From assembly GCF_003576645.1 (NCBI RefSeq), contig NC_044917.1:22388977-22452976 (forward strand): a DNA stretch of 64,000 bases. Reading direction: 5' to 3'. This DNA comes from Ipomoea triloba. Lineage: Eukaryota > Streptophyta > Magnoliopsida > Solanales > Convolvulaceae. The translations under genes were made by a program, and so were the position numbers. This document shows positions 1-11,764 of this stretch, one piece after another. Numbering within the stretch: position 1 is the stretch's first letter; each line of letters starts with the position of its first letter. The notes under the pieces are model-generated. The model was not told where the DNA came from. It made no database searches and worked only from the letters and a program-made list of their open reading frames with translations.

Positions 1-832
1 AACTGAGTAGGAAGTTCACGCTTAATCGTATCATGCTTAATAATCCATCTCCTAGGGAAATTCGAACTGTATATACGTCCTTAAAAATTTTACGGTTCGT
101 GACCGGTATGTAGATCGCAGCTTTTTAATAACTAGTCTCACTTAAAAAATCCTTCTGAAGTACCGAGAGATCATCTCATAAATGTCATAGCCTGAAAAAA
201 TATTTTTCGAACCATAAACTTATCGGAATAGACGAGGGGTTACAGCGGGTCATCTCCCGCCACACCCCCAGCTCCCAGCTTCCAAGAAGGGGTGGTCGCG
301 ATCCAACAAGCCGCTTCCTTGCTAACCCAACTCATAGAAAGCCTCCAAGGAGGCGTTTGAGCACCCCCCCCCCCCTTCCCAACTCGGCCCTAAGACCTCT
401 CGTGGAGCGCCGACCCCCCTGAGGAAGCAAAGTGAGCCAAGTACCGAGCATCCTTAAGCTCCAAGGACTCAAGTTGAAGGGGAGGTCAACTCACCCTGAC
501 CATCTAATAGGCGGGGAGAAAGGGATGTCAACCGGGACCAACAAGAACGCCAAGAACCGGGTAGGGAGCAGCCAACCCAATCCAAGTCCACCTTGGCTTG
601 GTTGGGCACCCGTACGCCGGCCTAGGACAGGCTATTAAGACCAGCCGCGAACGGACCCCCAGCGGATGAGTCATTCTCAAGAAGGTCGCTGAGCCGTGGG
701 TCCCGAGCCCATCCGTTATGAGAGCAAGCTTCCCAGGTCGAGGGGTTAGGAGAAACCAATGGTTGAGCCCCGAGCTCCCATCGTGACGAGGTAGAGCAGC
801 CTCGGAGGCAGATGGATGAGCTCTAGAGGAAG
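1..832. other. Leader region of a decayed gypsy retrotransposon
   Basis: No intact gene is visible here. The stretch is GC-richer than the AT-rich flank that follows and runs directly into the gag fragment at 833. It carries a C homopolymer near 364-375. I read it as the untranslated leader or 5' coding part of the same gypsy element, by position only; no LTR boundary or primer binding site could be fixed. Confidence 0.4.
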
Positions 833-1440
833 GTGGATGCGCAAGATGGGACCCCAGAACCCCAAGATGTGTTATCTACCCCATTCACCCAAGAGATCAT
901 GGACGAACCCCTTCCCAAGGACTTTCGTTTTCTAATGATCAAGGCATACATGGGAGTAGCAGATTCGTGGGCCCATCTCAAAAGGTACCGGGCCGCCATG
1001 ATGATGACAGGGGCTAGCGATGCCATCATGCGTCGTGGCTTCTTCATGACCTTGGACGGGCAGGCCTAAGATTGGTTCGGGTCTCTACCCAAGAGGTCTA
1101 TGTCCACCTTTGCTACCCTCACAAAGCAATTCCTATCCTATTCCGCGGGTAGCATCCAGAAGAAAAAGCAGTTCGCGGACCTATGTAATTTGAAGCAGAA
1201 AAGCTTGGAGACCCTAGCCGAGTACCTAAGCAAGTGGAAAAGGGAGGTGATGGCAGTCGCAAATTTCGATGAATCAGGTCGTACCAATCTTCACCAACAA
1301 TGTGAGGTTCGGCCCGTTCCACTGTGACCTCATCCAGTACCCTCCCAGAACTTACACCGCGTTGATGAACCACACAGAGATATTTGCGAAAGCAGAGACA
1401 ACGGAGAGGAAGAAGAGGAGGAGGAGGGGCGGAGCAGAGA
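833..1440 (+). pseudogene. Ty3/gypsy gag fragment (Retrotrans_gag), broken
   Basis: This is a remnant of the capsid (gag) domain of a plant Ty3/gypsy retrotransposon. The conceptual product shows the usual order: the LPKDFRF start, a GASDAIMRRGF block, the WFGSLPKRS block, then a QFADLCNLKQ..SLETLAEYLSKW stretch that matches the RQ-x-ESLRDY region of Retrotrans_gag. Reading starts near 833 and meets an in-frame TAA at 1067-1069, then continues in the same frame to about 1300. After that the similarity (FHCDLIQYPPRTYTALM) continues in another frame, so there is also a frameshift. No protease or reverse transcriptase follows, so the copy is truncated as well as broken. The family call is by motif only. 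Confidence 0.75.
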
Positions 1441-2150
1441 GAAGGTGATCAGTCTGATGGCTTTCAATGGCAATGGGGACTAGCGATCGGTTGCGGATCG
1501 TTGAACTTTTCATCGGAATTGTCACTGAAACTCTAGTGACCAGTTATTTCAGGTGGATAACTGCCTATTTGAGTTTAGATGTACCAAAATGACAAATTCA
1601 AATGTTTAATTGCATCTTTTTAAAGTTAAGGAATTTAATTTCACTTTTGTGTAAATTAAAGTTCAATGACTTATTTGATTTTTTTTTTTTGTTATTACAA
1701 TAAATAAAAAGTTAAAAGCTAAATATCCCTGGTCTTTGAGAATGACAATTACCTCAGCAGAGGGAATAATTCATTTCAATGAATATTATCTTTAAAGAAT
1801 AAAAAGTAAAACAAACAATGCAATATGTTTATCTTCAAGGTTTATTCCATAAACCAAATTTGTTAGTGATAAGACCCTCCCATATCGATGAATACCCTAG
1901 CTATCTTCGTAAAGGGTCTGTTCAATGACCAAAGTGGGTAAAAGTAAACTACGAGTACGGTGAAGAGAAGCATTGGCAATGAGCAGCAACTTCATTGCTC
2001 CACCACAACACATCTATTCCATAGATTCATAGAACTTTAAGAACAGCCCACAACTGGTTTAAAAATAAAAAAAGTGAACAGCCCACAACTCAGCTTCGTA
2101 CCCAAGGGAGAAAACCGTTCAACCCATTAAGCAGCCCAACGGGGACAGGA
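1441..2150. other. AT-rich intergenic DNA upstream of calnexin
   Basis: No gene is seen. The part at about 1555-1690 (a run of the type 'aatttaatttcactttt' followed by poly-T) resembles the right end of the repeat at 35140-35530, so it may be a decayed transposon terminus. The rest has no recognised structure. Confidence 0.4.
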
Positions 2151-2199
2151 CAGGTGGACAATACCACTACACCAAATCACCAACATCCGACGTCCGTTC

Positions 2200-2310
2200 A
2201 CGTCGTAACCTCCACGTGTCACTATTCCATTGGTCCACTTCACGTGTCAAGATACACCATTGGCCGAGACAACTCGACGCTCTTTTCTCTAGATCTCTTT
2301 ATATACGCTC
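2200..2310 (+). promoter_or_regulatory. Calnexin promoter with ER-stress-like elements and TATA box
   Basis: A TATATA box lies at 2300-2305, about 155 bases before the start codon. Upstream are two CACGTG cores (2213-2218 and 2241-2246) and two ATTGG boxes (2229-2233 and about 2259-2263). The first pair forms CGTGT-N9-ATTGG at 2215-2233, one base off the reverse complement of the ER stress response element (CCAAT-N9-CCACG). ATTGGTCCAC at 2229-2238 matches the first part of the plant unfolded protein response element. This fits control of an ER chaperone by bZIP factors in the unfolded protein response, which is an inference from motifs. Confidence 0.6.
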
Positions 2311-2459
2311 TGAGAAATAGCTGGTCGCCTCTCAGTTTCTCACTCTCCATTTCTCCATGCTTCTGGACTCTTCTTTTCCCATAGATCCTTAAAGCTTCGA
2401 CGCTCAGATCTTCGAAGTTCTGTTCAATTTTCCAACTTTTTCCAGTTCAGTTTTCAGTT

Positions 2460-5400
2460 ATGGAACAGAAGAAACGGAAGATCTGGACGCAGTCCATCTT
2501 GCTACTAGTCATCGGCTGCTTCTTTTCTCAGCTCTCCGCTTCTTCTGATGTGGTAAGCCGTACTTATATTTAAATTTCCGGTTATAAATTTGGATCTTGA
2601 TTTTTGAGATGTTGATTTGGATTTATCTTACTGTAGAAATTGTATGAGTCATTCGAAGATGCATTTGAGGGGAGATGGATAGTGTCTGAAAAAGAGGATT
2701 ATAAAGGTAAGGTTTTTATTTCTTATTATGTGGACATCAGGATGTGTGATGTGTTGCTCTAATTTTCGTGGTCTTCAGCGGAATTTTTGTTGTTTATTTA
2801 TACTTATTGCTGAGCTTGCATTTCTTCTTCATGGATAATCATGGTAGCTAATGTACCCTATGTCGTTTTATTTGAAGTATAGATGAACCTGAGTTTAAAG
2901 TTTTTTGATCTCAGTGGTATGTCGTTGCAAGTATTTACGTGTCGCCATGTTGTAGTTCTGTTAGTTGATGTAGTACTACTGGACTAATGTGAGCCTTTAC
3001 TAGGGTAGCTAGTTATTTGATTGAACTTGAAATCTGGAGATTCAAGTTGAATATAGAAGCTAATCATTTGAGATGTTAAAGTTGATTATGGGCATTCTTG
3101 GATCTGAATTGCTTCTAAAACAAATGTTTAGTGATTACTGATTAACTAGCCTTGTCTTGTGAGTTGGGAGGCTAACATTTTAGAGGAATACTAAATAGCT
3201 TTTAAGTGTGCTGCAGCAGTTCAAGTGGTTCGGTCTTGAGTCCCCTTGCTTTGCAAGGCATTATAGATGTTTACAAGTGTACTGCTTTGGTGTTTTATCT
3301 TTATTTACTATCCTTTGTTGGAATGCTCTTGGACTTCACAAGACATCTCCAGATAGTATTTGAGAATGAATAATCCCTAGAGTTTTGGTTGCCGTCTTCA
3401 AAACTGCAATGCCTACCATGTTCACATTATTAAAAAAATTAGAGAAATTTGTAATTACTTGGAGTGTCAACAATAATCTTTACAAGTTCCAAAACTGTAG
3501 AGTTCAATGGAAATGTGCTTGTTTAGATATGTTATTTGGAGTTTTTCTAACAATGTATTAAGGTGCATCATTTTAGTGTTGGTAATGTGCTTTTACCCTT
3601 TAGTACCATTTGGATATTCATGTAGTTTCAAAACTAGAGTTAATGCCAATGCACTTGTTTAGATGTGTTAATTACAGCATTCTCAACTTTTTACTGAAAT
3701 GTATTTTTGTTTGAGAAATGTGTCTTCCCTGGAGCAGCAATGAGAATATCTATGTTGTTTTGAAATGGCAAATTTTCACATTGATATGACATTGTATCTC
3801 AATTCCAGGAGTGTGGAAACATTCAAAGAGTGAGGGGCATGAGGATTATGGCCTTCTTGTGAGTGAGCCGGCTAGAAAGTATGCTATTGTCAAGGAACTT
3901 GATGAGGTTGTCAATCTCAAAGATGGAACTGTTGTACTCCAATATGAAGTTCGCCTCCAGAATGGTCTTGAATGTGGTGGTGCTTATATAAAATATCTTC
4001 GCCCCCAGGATGCTGGGTGGGTGGCCAAGGAGTTTGACAATGAGTCTCCCTATTCTATCATGTTTGGGCCTGATAAATGTGGAGCAACTAACAAAGTTCA
4101 TTTCATTTTGAAGCATAAGAACCCAAAGAGTGGGGAGTATGTTGAACACCACCTTAAATACCCACCTTCTGTACCTTCTGACAAACTAACCCACGTTTAC
4201 ACTGCTGTATTGAAACCTGACAATGAACTGTCCATCTTGATTGATGGAGAAGAGAAAAAGAAGGCTAACTTCCTCTCCTCTGAAGACTTTGAGCCACCTC
4301 TTATCCCAGCCAAGACCATTCCTGATCCTGATGATAAGAAGCCTGAGGACTGGGATGAGAGGGAAAAGATTCCAGACCCAGATGCAAAGAAACCAGACGA
4401 TTGGGATGAGGATGCACCAATGGAAATTCCAGATGAGGATGCTGAGAAGCCTGAAGGATGGTTGGATGATGAGCCTGAGGATATTGATGACCCTGAGGCC
4501 ACAAAACCTGAAGATTGGGATGATGAGGAGGATGGTGAGTGGGAGGCTCCCAAAGTTGATAACCCAAAGTGTTCTGAGGGCCCTGGTTGCGGGGAGTGGA
4601 AAAGACCAATGAAGCAAAACCCAGCTTACAAGGGAAAATGGCACGCTCCCCTCATTGACAACCCCAGTTACAAGGGCATTTGGAAGCCTAGAGAGATCCC
4701 AAACCCTGATTACTTTGAACTTGACAAACCCAACTTTGAGCCAATTGCCGCAGTTGGAATTGAGATCTGGACAATGCAAGATGGCATCTTGTTTGACAAT
4801 GTCCTCATAGCTACTGATGAAAAAGTTGCAGAATCTTATAGACAGACTGCATGGAAGCCTAAGTTTGATGTCGAGAAAGAGAAACAGAAGGCCGAGGAAG
4901 ACACAGATTCTGATGGCCTCAAAGGCTACCAGGTAAATTCTTTAATAGCATTTTCTCATTTTGTTCCTTGTTAACTTCATATTTCATTATGACTTAAAAA
5001 TTTCCAATTATTTTGCAGAAAGTGGTATTCGAGCAGCTATATAAGATTGCCGACCTCCCCTTCTTGGGTGAACACAAGGGCAAAGTACTGGTAAGCAAGT
5101 GCACTCCAACTCTACATTCCTTATATATTCTCTGCATTTGCCATCTTGCTCATGATACATTGCCTTACCCATCTCTCTCAGGATCTACTTGAGAAGGCTG
5201 AGAAACAACCAAACATCACAATTGGAGTAATCGTCTCTGTCATAATCGTTGTCCTTACAATATTAATCAAGCTTCTCTTTGGCGGAAAGAAGCAAATACC
5301 TGTAAGTATACGTTTCCAAATCCTTTTTGTCTAATTTTCATGGTTGAAAAAATCGCTACGCTCCCTAGGAGCTCGGGAATGCCTAGGCGCCCGTGTATTT

Positions 5401-6051
5401 TTTTATTTTATTTTTTAAAATTTTATTTAACTATTTTTAATTTTTAAACACTAATAATTATAAATTATATAATACTTTAATAGTTAATACTAAAATATTA
5501 AATATTAACTTAAAAAATAAAGTTTGTACAATTTAAGATTATTTCGCTCAAAACGATGTTGTTTTGAGTGAAATAACCCATTAAAAAAAAAGAACAGTCG
5601 TTAATCAACCGACTAGAAGGCCTAGTCGGTGCTTAGTCGGTCTAGTCGACGCCTATGCGGTCAGCGCCTAAGCGGCCTAGGCGGTCTAGGCGGTCGCCTA
5701 GTCGGCCAGCCGCCTAGACCACCATTTAATTTGATACGCTAGGCGGTCGACCAACGCCTAGGCATACGCTAGGCGGTCGACCAACGCCTAGTGCCTAGGC
5801 GGGGATTAATCGGAGCCTAGGCAGGATTTTTGCAACATTGCTAATTTTGTATAATAACCTTCAACGACCTGCCTAAATTATATTCATATATGTTTTGCCT
5901 GCAGGCTATACCTGTTGAAGAATCCAAGAAGAGCGAAGCTGCAGAGAGTTCAAACAGCCAAGGAGCGTCTGACGAGAAGGAAGAGAAGGAAGAAGAGCAT
6001 AACGAGGATGGCGCTGCACCGGCTAGGCGGAGGACTAGGCGTGCTAACTAG
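2460..6051 (+). CDS. CNX1: Calnexin, ER membrane lectin chaperone (6 exons)
   Basis: Calnexin binds monoglucosylated N-glycoproteins in the ER lumen and holds them for folding. Exons are 2460-2552, 2637-2706, 3809-4932, 5019-5090, 5182-5301 and 5905-6051; all junctions are GT-AG and join in frame to 541 residues, normal for plant calnexins. A signal peptide covers about residues 1-28. The lectin domain carries [10 protein letters not shown] with Cys110 and the family motif IMFGPDKCG with Cys145. The P-domain arm is at about 225-355, with repeat type 1 ([14 protein letters not shown] and three variants) followed by type 2 ([17 protein letters not shown] and similar). A membrane helix lies at about 465-488, and an acidic then basic cytosolic tail ends ARRRTRRAN. 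The last intron (5302-5904) holds a hAT-type MITE. The family is certain; the paralogue number is assumed. Confidence 0.97.
5339..5840. mobile_element. hAT-type MITE in the last calnexin intron
   Basis: The 502-base insert starts CATGGTTGAAAAAATC and ends with an imperfect inverted copy (13 of the first 16 positions match), in the 5'-CA...TG-3' form of hAT elements. It is flanked by a perfect 8-base duplication, ctaatttt, at 5331-5338 and 5841-5848. The right half is GC-rich and made of short repeats built on GCCTAGGCGG, able to fold back on themselves. It has no coding capacity and leaves both splice sites intact. Confidence 0.85.
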
Positions 6052-6990
6052 GAATAGGGGATGAAAAGCACTAGTACATCTTTTTGACATTTTTGAAATT
6101 GTAGTTTTTTTCCGTGTATGCGATTCAGCAACTCTACAAGGTGTGTTTTCAAAACGATAGTGTATATTAGACTCAATCTGTTTGGCTTATCATTGGCGGC
6201 TTAATTTTGGCCTCTATAGAACATTTGTGCAACGGATATTTTCTTCTCTTCTAGTATTTAATTTAATGAACGGATATTATTATTTGGCTTACAGAAAGTG
6301 AGAGAGCAGCTTGCATTTTACTAGAAACTTGAAAGTTAACACTCTTTTGTAAGGTGTGCATTTTGGTTCGGTTTAACTTAACCGGGCGATTTCTATTCCG
6401 AAAATCATTTGATTTATTTTCACAATAATTCTTTTATAATTTATATATATTAAATGTTTATTTGTTTTAAAGGAAAATACTCTTCCGTCCCAAGGGATTG
6501 AGGGAATAGTACTTTTATCTCTAAAATGTTCTATTTTTAAAAATTTGATCTAGTTAATTTAAATAAATTTAGTCTCTCAATTATTCAAAATGTTGTACTT
6601 TTTGTCTTCTAGTGTTACAAAATTGTCAAACTTTATTAACATATGTAATTATGTAATTATTATTTCTTTTTTTAGAATTAATATTCACTTGTGGAGAGAG
6701 TGAAATTTTAATGCCCAGTGAAATTTTAACCACTAATATTAATTTTAAATGATAAAATTAATTTAAGAGTTACTCAAAATTGATAATTATAAAATAACAT
6801 AGACTAAAAATGTACTGTAATATAATTAAGACTAAATTTATTCAAATTATAATTAATAGAAATTAAATTTTTAAAATAAAATAATTTAAAGACTAAAAGT
6901 GTGGTTTTCTTATTTTAATTATTCGGATTTCCTAAATTCCTAAACGGCTAAACTCCAGTACTACTCCCTACCGGCTCAAGTGCTCAATCC
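6052..6990. other. Calnexin 3' UTR and AT-rich spacer
   Basis: The calnexin 3' UTR probably ends within 6052-6260. The rest is AT-rich. At about 6476 the string tactcttccgtccc resembles one end of a Stowaway MITE, but no matching right end was found. The first exon of the hAT gene follows. Confidence 0.45.
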
Positions 6991-7479
6991 CTTATCCCTA
7001 CGCATTACGCAGCCTCGCCAAAATTCTCGCAGAGTCGCAGCCGTCTTCGTCGCAGGTTCGCCGGAATTTCTGAAAAAGTCGGACCCCATCGCCGCATGGT
7101 GAGTCTTCTTCTTTGTTCTATAATCCAAGTATCCTATTATAGTATTGTTAGGTTAGGGATGCGATAGTTGGCTGTGGGCTGTGATGGAGGGCAGCTGCGG
7201 CGTCCTTCTGCGGCTGTGGCAGATGGGTATGGCCGTATGGTTGGGCGGCTGAGACGCTGTGTAGTGCGTACTGAATTTGCCATAATCAATAACCTTATAA
7301 TATTATCTGCCTACTACAGTACTGCTACTGCCTAATACTTTTAATTATTGTATTAAGTACTAATATGAATATGCAATACACTAATTCACTAATGGTAGAT
7401 GGGTATTAAGCATTGCGTAATAATGTGAATATGTGATAGTGAATCTATTTTTTTTCTTTTGGTTGTAAATTTAAAATAG
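6991..7479 (+). other. Likely 5' exon and intron of the hAT transposase gene
   Basis: A GC-richer stretch (about 6991-7098) ends in ATG followed by gtgagt (7099-7104). The matching acceptor is aaaatag just before the transposase ATG at 7480. Splicing would join a leader exon directly to the coding exon, a layout common in plant hAT genes. This is read from splice-like signals only. Confidence 0.5.
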
Positions 7480-9636
7480 ATGGATGGTTCTTCATTTTGT
7501 CAACAAAATTTTACAACTGAGCCAATTGAAGAGTTGGTTGGGGCTGTGGGACAAAAGAGGAAAACTCCCTTTACAAGGTTAAAGGACACCAAGGATAAAT
7601 GTACTTGTAATTATTGAAGAAAGCAATTCAAGTGTGCAACAACTAGTGGCACTAGTAGCTTGAAAGTCCATAATCAAAGGTGTATTGCATTTGACCAAGA
7701 TGATTGCAGAAGGAGAACTATTAAAATGATTGTTTTGGATGAATTGCACTTTTCTTTTGTGGATGGATTGGGGTTTAAACAGTTTTGTAGTGTTGTTGGT
7801 CCAAAATATATTATCCCTTCGAGAAGAACAATCATAAGAGATGTTGTTGAACTTTACTTGAAAGAAAAAGCTTTATTGAAGAGCATGATTAGTGAGTCAA
7901 GAGTGTCTTTTACTACTGATATATGGACTGCAGCTACTACTGTTAGTTATATGGTTATCACTGCACATTATATTGATGTAAGTTGGCAGTTGCATAGAAA
8001 GATTATTAGTTTTAAGCCTATTTCTGATCATAAAGGTGAGACGATTGTAGAACAATTTGAGAATTGTTTGATTGATTGGGGTATTAAAAAACTGTTTACT
8101 ATCACGGTTGATAATGCATTTGCCAATGATAGTGCAATTAGGATTTTGAAAAATAAGTTGAAGTGTTGGAAAGATGATCCATTAATATTGGGTGGAGAGT
8201 TTATGCATGTGCGTTGTTGTGCTCATATTTTGAATTTGATTGTAAAAGATGGCTTGTCAAAGTTGGATAGTAGTGTGGTTAGTGTTCGTAATGCAGTGAA
8301 GTATGTGAGATCATCAAACTCCAAATTTCAAGCATTTCACATACGTGCGGAGCAAGAAAAATTAATTAGACGGAGTTTGATTTTAGACTGCAATACTAGA
8401 TGGAATTCTACATATCCCATGTTGTCTGCAGCTCTCAAGTATAGGGCGGCATTTGATCGGATGGCTAATGAAGACAAGTTGTATGATGCTTACTTTCAAG
8501 ATAATGAAAATGGAAAGAAAAGGGTTGGGCCGCCATTATTAAATGATTGGGAGAATGTCCGTCGATTGGTACAATTCTTGAAACTTTTCTATGATGCAAC
8601 TTTGACATTTTCTTCATATGAAAAGGTGACATCTAACCTTTGTTTTAATGATATATGCACAATTGAAGCAAATTTGAATGCATTCAATAATAGTAGAGAT
8701 GTCAACGTGAATAGCATGGCTTCTGAAATGAAGAAAAAGTTTGATAAGTATTGGGAGGGACTTGACATCAATAAATTGTTGATTATTGCTAGTGTGTTTG
8801 ATCCACGGTGTAAGATGTGTTTTGTGACAATTTGTTCTGAAAAACTGTATGGAAAAGATACACCAAAATGTATTGAAATGAAAGAAGCAGTAGTGGAAGT
8901 GTTGCGTAAGTTGTATGAAGTATACAGTGGATTGTATGCTAAACCAAGTGCAAGTACAAATCAAACTGAAAGTGGAAGTGTAAACCAATCTTGTGAAACT
9001 AGTGAATTGGAATTCTTAGATGTTGGTGTTTGTGGTGTTTCACCAATTCAAAGTTTTTTTCCCATGTACCCTGACATTGTATGTGAAAAAGGAGATGTGG
9101 AAAAAACATCAAATGAGTTAGATATATACTTGATGGAAAAGATTGAAAAACCTACACGAAACAAAATGGGTATGCAATTTGATATTTTGTCGTGGTGGAA
9201 GAAAGAAAGTATGCAATTTCCAATATTGTCAGAAATAGCACGTGATGTTCTTGCAATTCCAGTTTCAAGTGTTGCATCCGAGTCTGCATTTAGTACTTTA
9301 GGTCGTATTTTAGACCAATATCGGAGTTCTTTGACACCGTATGTGGTAGAGGTATTGATTTTGACACAAAATTGGTTACGATCTTCACTTCAATTAGATG
9401 CAACAGTAAGCCTCCTTCAAATATTAGAGGAAACTGAATTTATGGATTTGCTTGCAGAAGGTAATTATTAATTCTATATTTTAATATGATATTGTGATTA
9501 TTGTCTTTGTAAAATTCTAATTATCAAAGCATGTATATAGCATAGTTTATGATTCTATGACTCACTAATTTTTATCTTGTTTTGTTGTATAGAGATCCAC
9601 AAATCAGTAGGACAACGTCATGATATTGGTCTATGA
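7480..9636 (+). pseudogene. hAT transposase (BED zinc finger, hAT C-terminal dimerisation), one in-frame stop
   Basis: This gene would cut and paste hAT transposons. From the ATG at 7480 the BED finger starts CTCNY, and then TGA at 7615-7617 replaces its next zinc-binding Cys; the rest of the finger (GTSSLKVHNQRC) follows in the same frame. From 7660 an uninterrupted 603-codon frame covers the catalytic region, with FTTDIWTA and ITVDNAFAND (two acidic catalytic residues), the CCAHILNLIVKDGL and DCNTRWNSTY motifs, and the dimerisation block ending SSVASESAFSTLGRI. A likely last intron runs 9461-9592 and adds EIHKSVGQRHDIGL, ending at 9636. Except for one stop the gene looks young. An ATG at 7660 could still make a protein lacking the DNA-binding finger. 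No terminal repeats were found. Confidence 0.9.
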
Positions 9637-9880
9637 GGAACAAATATGATGAATTGGTGATGGTGTGATTATGGCAAAATTGATTTGTATTTTACTATTT
9701 TGTATTACTCTATTAGACATTTAAATTGCAATTTTGTTATGTGATGTTTGGACTTTGGGCTATGTGATGTTTGAGCTTTGAACATTGGAATTTGCTATTT
9801 TAAATATGTATTGTAGACTTGTTGGTTGAGAAATTTAAAATATGTATTATTGGCTTGTTTGCATTTTGAAAGTTATATTA
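9637..9880. other. AT-rich DNA after the hAT gene
   Basis: Probably the 3' UTR and subterminal part of the hAT element, with short repeats such as tatgtgatgtttg. No terminal inverted repeat was recognised. Confidence 0.4.
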
Positions 9881-9890
9881 TTAGTGAAAA

Positions 9891-10356
9891 GGGAAAATCA
9901 CCATTTTGGTCCTTCCCTCAATTGTTTTCTAACTGTCTATGTTTTCTAACTGTCTATGTTGTTCCTAATTTTCAATTTCAACTAATTTGATTTTTGAATT
10001 GTTTAAAATTTCGTCAAAGGGGACCAAAATGCTGATTTTCCTATTTTTAAAATTTCTTCAATTTGATCCTTGAATGGGTTTTTTAGTATTACTGACTTTA
10101 TTACATTGTTGTATCTGTTCATACATATTTTCTCAACCAATTGAAGCACAAAGAGTTAATACTGCTTCCACTGAGACTCGATGTCATGAATCCTATATAG
10201 GAGAGTCACTACATGTCATCTGAGTACAAGGTGTTTGGCGAAGAGTTTAATTGATGACATTTTAAACAATTTGAGTATCAAATTAGTTGAAATTAAAAAT
10301 TAGGGACTACTTTAATAGTTAGAAAACAATTGATGGAGCAAAATGATAATTTCCCC
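9891..10356. mobile_element. Long-TIR MULE-type MITE with nested SINE
   Basis: The termini GGGAAAATCACCATTTTGG and GGGGAAATTATCATTTTG (right end, reverse complement) pair over more than 100 bases on each side. A perfect 10-base duplication, ttagtgaaaa, lies at 9881-9890 and 10357-10366. The 9-10 base duplication plus long inverted repeats fits Mutator-like elements. The centre (about 10078-10231) holds a SINE copy. Confidence 0.8.
10078..10231 (-). mobile_element. tRNA-derived SINE, family 1, copy a
   Basis: In minus orientation it has a TATAGGATTCATGACAT-type segment, then ATCGAGTCTCAGTGG (a decayed B box of the GGTTCGAxxC type), TTAACTCTTTGTGCTTCA and a 3' end GTAATACTAAAAA. The same body recurs at 19294, 35580 and 50657. 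No target duplication was resolved for this copy. Confidence 0.65.
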
Positions 10357-10380
10357 TTAGTGAAAATAAATAAATAATTA

Positions 10381-11207
10381 GAGTAAATTGTCATTTTGGT
10401 CCATTGACTATTGGGTCTTGTTAATTGCAATCTACGACTTTAATAGTGCAATTTTTATCAATTTTGTTTAAGCCGGCCAAATTACCGGCCAGATGTGATC
10501 GAAAAATTTTAATAGTTAAAGTAGTGAGGGTATTTTAGTCTTTTTTGCATCTCTTTTCTTTTTCCCATTCTATTCGTCGCCGGATCTGTGCAAAATCGCC
10601 GAATGGAGAAGAAAGAGGACGCCGATGATGCTAAATAGAAGAAGGGTTGTTTCCCGTTTCTCGGTTGGTGTGCATCGTCGAGGCCTCATGCTGAGAGTTT
10701 TGCCAGTGGGTCTGTTGCAAAATGTGGTAAAACTTCTCAAAACACAACCAAGTTCTTATTTTTATTGTGGTTAGATGGTTTGTTCTTATTTGGTTAAAAA
10801 ATTCTTTGGATTATTGCATGCCCATCTCTACATTTCAGGTGCCACTGTGTTGAAATATCACTGTTGAATTGCTTTCCTGCAAATCATTTGTTCGTGTTTC
10901 CCTTCGAAAGGCAAATTATTGCATTTTTATTATGCTTACGTGAGGTGTTTTTGCATCAATTCTCGGCGATTTTGCACAGATCCGGCGACGAAGGAATTTG
11001 GAAAAAGAAAAGAGATGCAAAAAGACTAAAATACCCTCACTATTTTAACTATTAAAATTTTTTGATCACATTTAGCCGGTAATTTGGCCGGTGTGACCAA
11101 AATTGATAAAAATTGCATAGTTAATGTACGAAATTAACAGTTTTGAAAGTCGTGGATTGCAATTAACAAGACTTCAATAATCTGTGGATCAAAATGACAA
11201 TTTACTC
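10381..11207. mobile_element. Long-TIR MULE-type element, 827 bases
   Basis: Both ends start GAGTAAATTGTCATTTTG, and the arms pair over about 220 bases (10381-10600 with 10965-11207). A perfect 10-base duplication, taaataatta, flanks it at 10371-10380 and 11208-11217. The loop (about 10600-10965) has no recognised gene; a 63-codon frame at 10864-11055 lies partly in the right arm and is not taken as real. A remnant of the right arm recurs at 50477-50575. Confidence 0.85.
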
Positions 11208-11499
11208 TAAATAATTATGTGCGCTAGAAAATTAAGAAATGTTAGGAATTTCAAACCGAACTGAACTAAATCCGAACAGAAATTTAACTTTTTCAAATTA
11301 AAGAGAACTAAATTGTTAAATTGAATAGTTTCATTTTTTTAAAACCGAACAAATTGAAATTGAACCATAGACTGAAATGCCACCCCTACTCTTTTATGTT
11401 CTCTTAATATTTGGTTAAAATGTTAAAATTTGAATTTTTTTCAAAATGTAATACAATATTTGGTAGTTATTAAACATTTGAATAGTAAATTCGTTAATA
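11208..11499. other. AT-rich spacer
   Basis: No gene or clear repeat is seen apart from the right target duplication of the preceding element. Confidence 0.4.
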
Positions 11500-11762
11500 C
11501 TCTCTCTATCGCATTTGGCATATCATGTTTACTATTCATTGGTCAAATCAATTCTTTCTTCATTGCTTATTTTCTTTAGTAGTTTTAATTATTTAAATTT
11601 TAATTTTTTGTATTTAATAGTACTTTTAGTGTAGTTTTTAAATATATAAATTATACTATTATATAGTAATACTAAAACTTAATATTATGAAAAATTGAGT
11701 TAAAAATAATTTCAATCAAGTCTCATTAATTGAACCAAACAAACAAAATGGGACGGATGGAG
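11500..11762. mobile_element. Stowaway-type (Tc1/mariner) MITE
   Basis: The left end CTCTCTCTATCGCATTTGG and the right end (reverse complement CTCCATCCGTCCCATTTTG) match the Stowaway terminus CTCCCTCCGTCCCATTTTG. TA dinucleotides flank both sides (11498-11499, 11763-11764). The interior is AT-rich and non-coding. Confidence 0.7.
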
Positions 11763-11764
11763 TA

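Noticed and set aside
4186..4779. Long antisense frames over the calnexin P-domain
   Set aside because: They are shadows of the repetitive, acidic P-domain coding sequence on the other strand.
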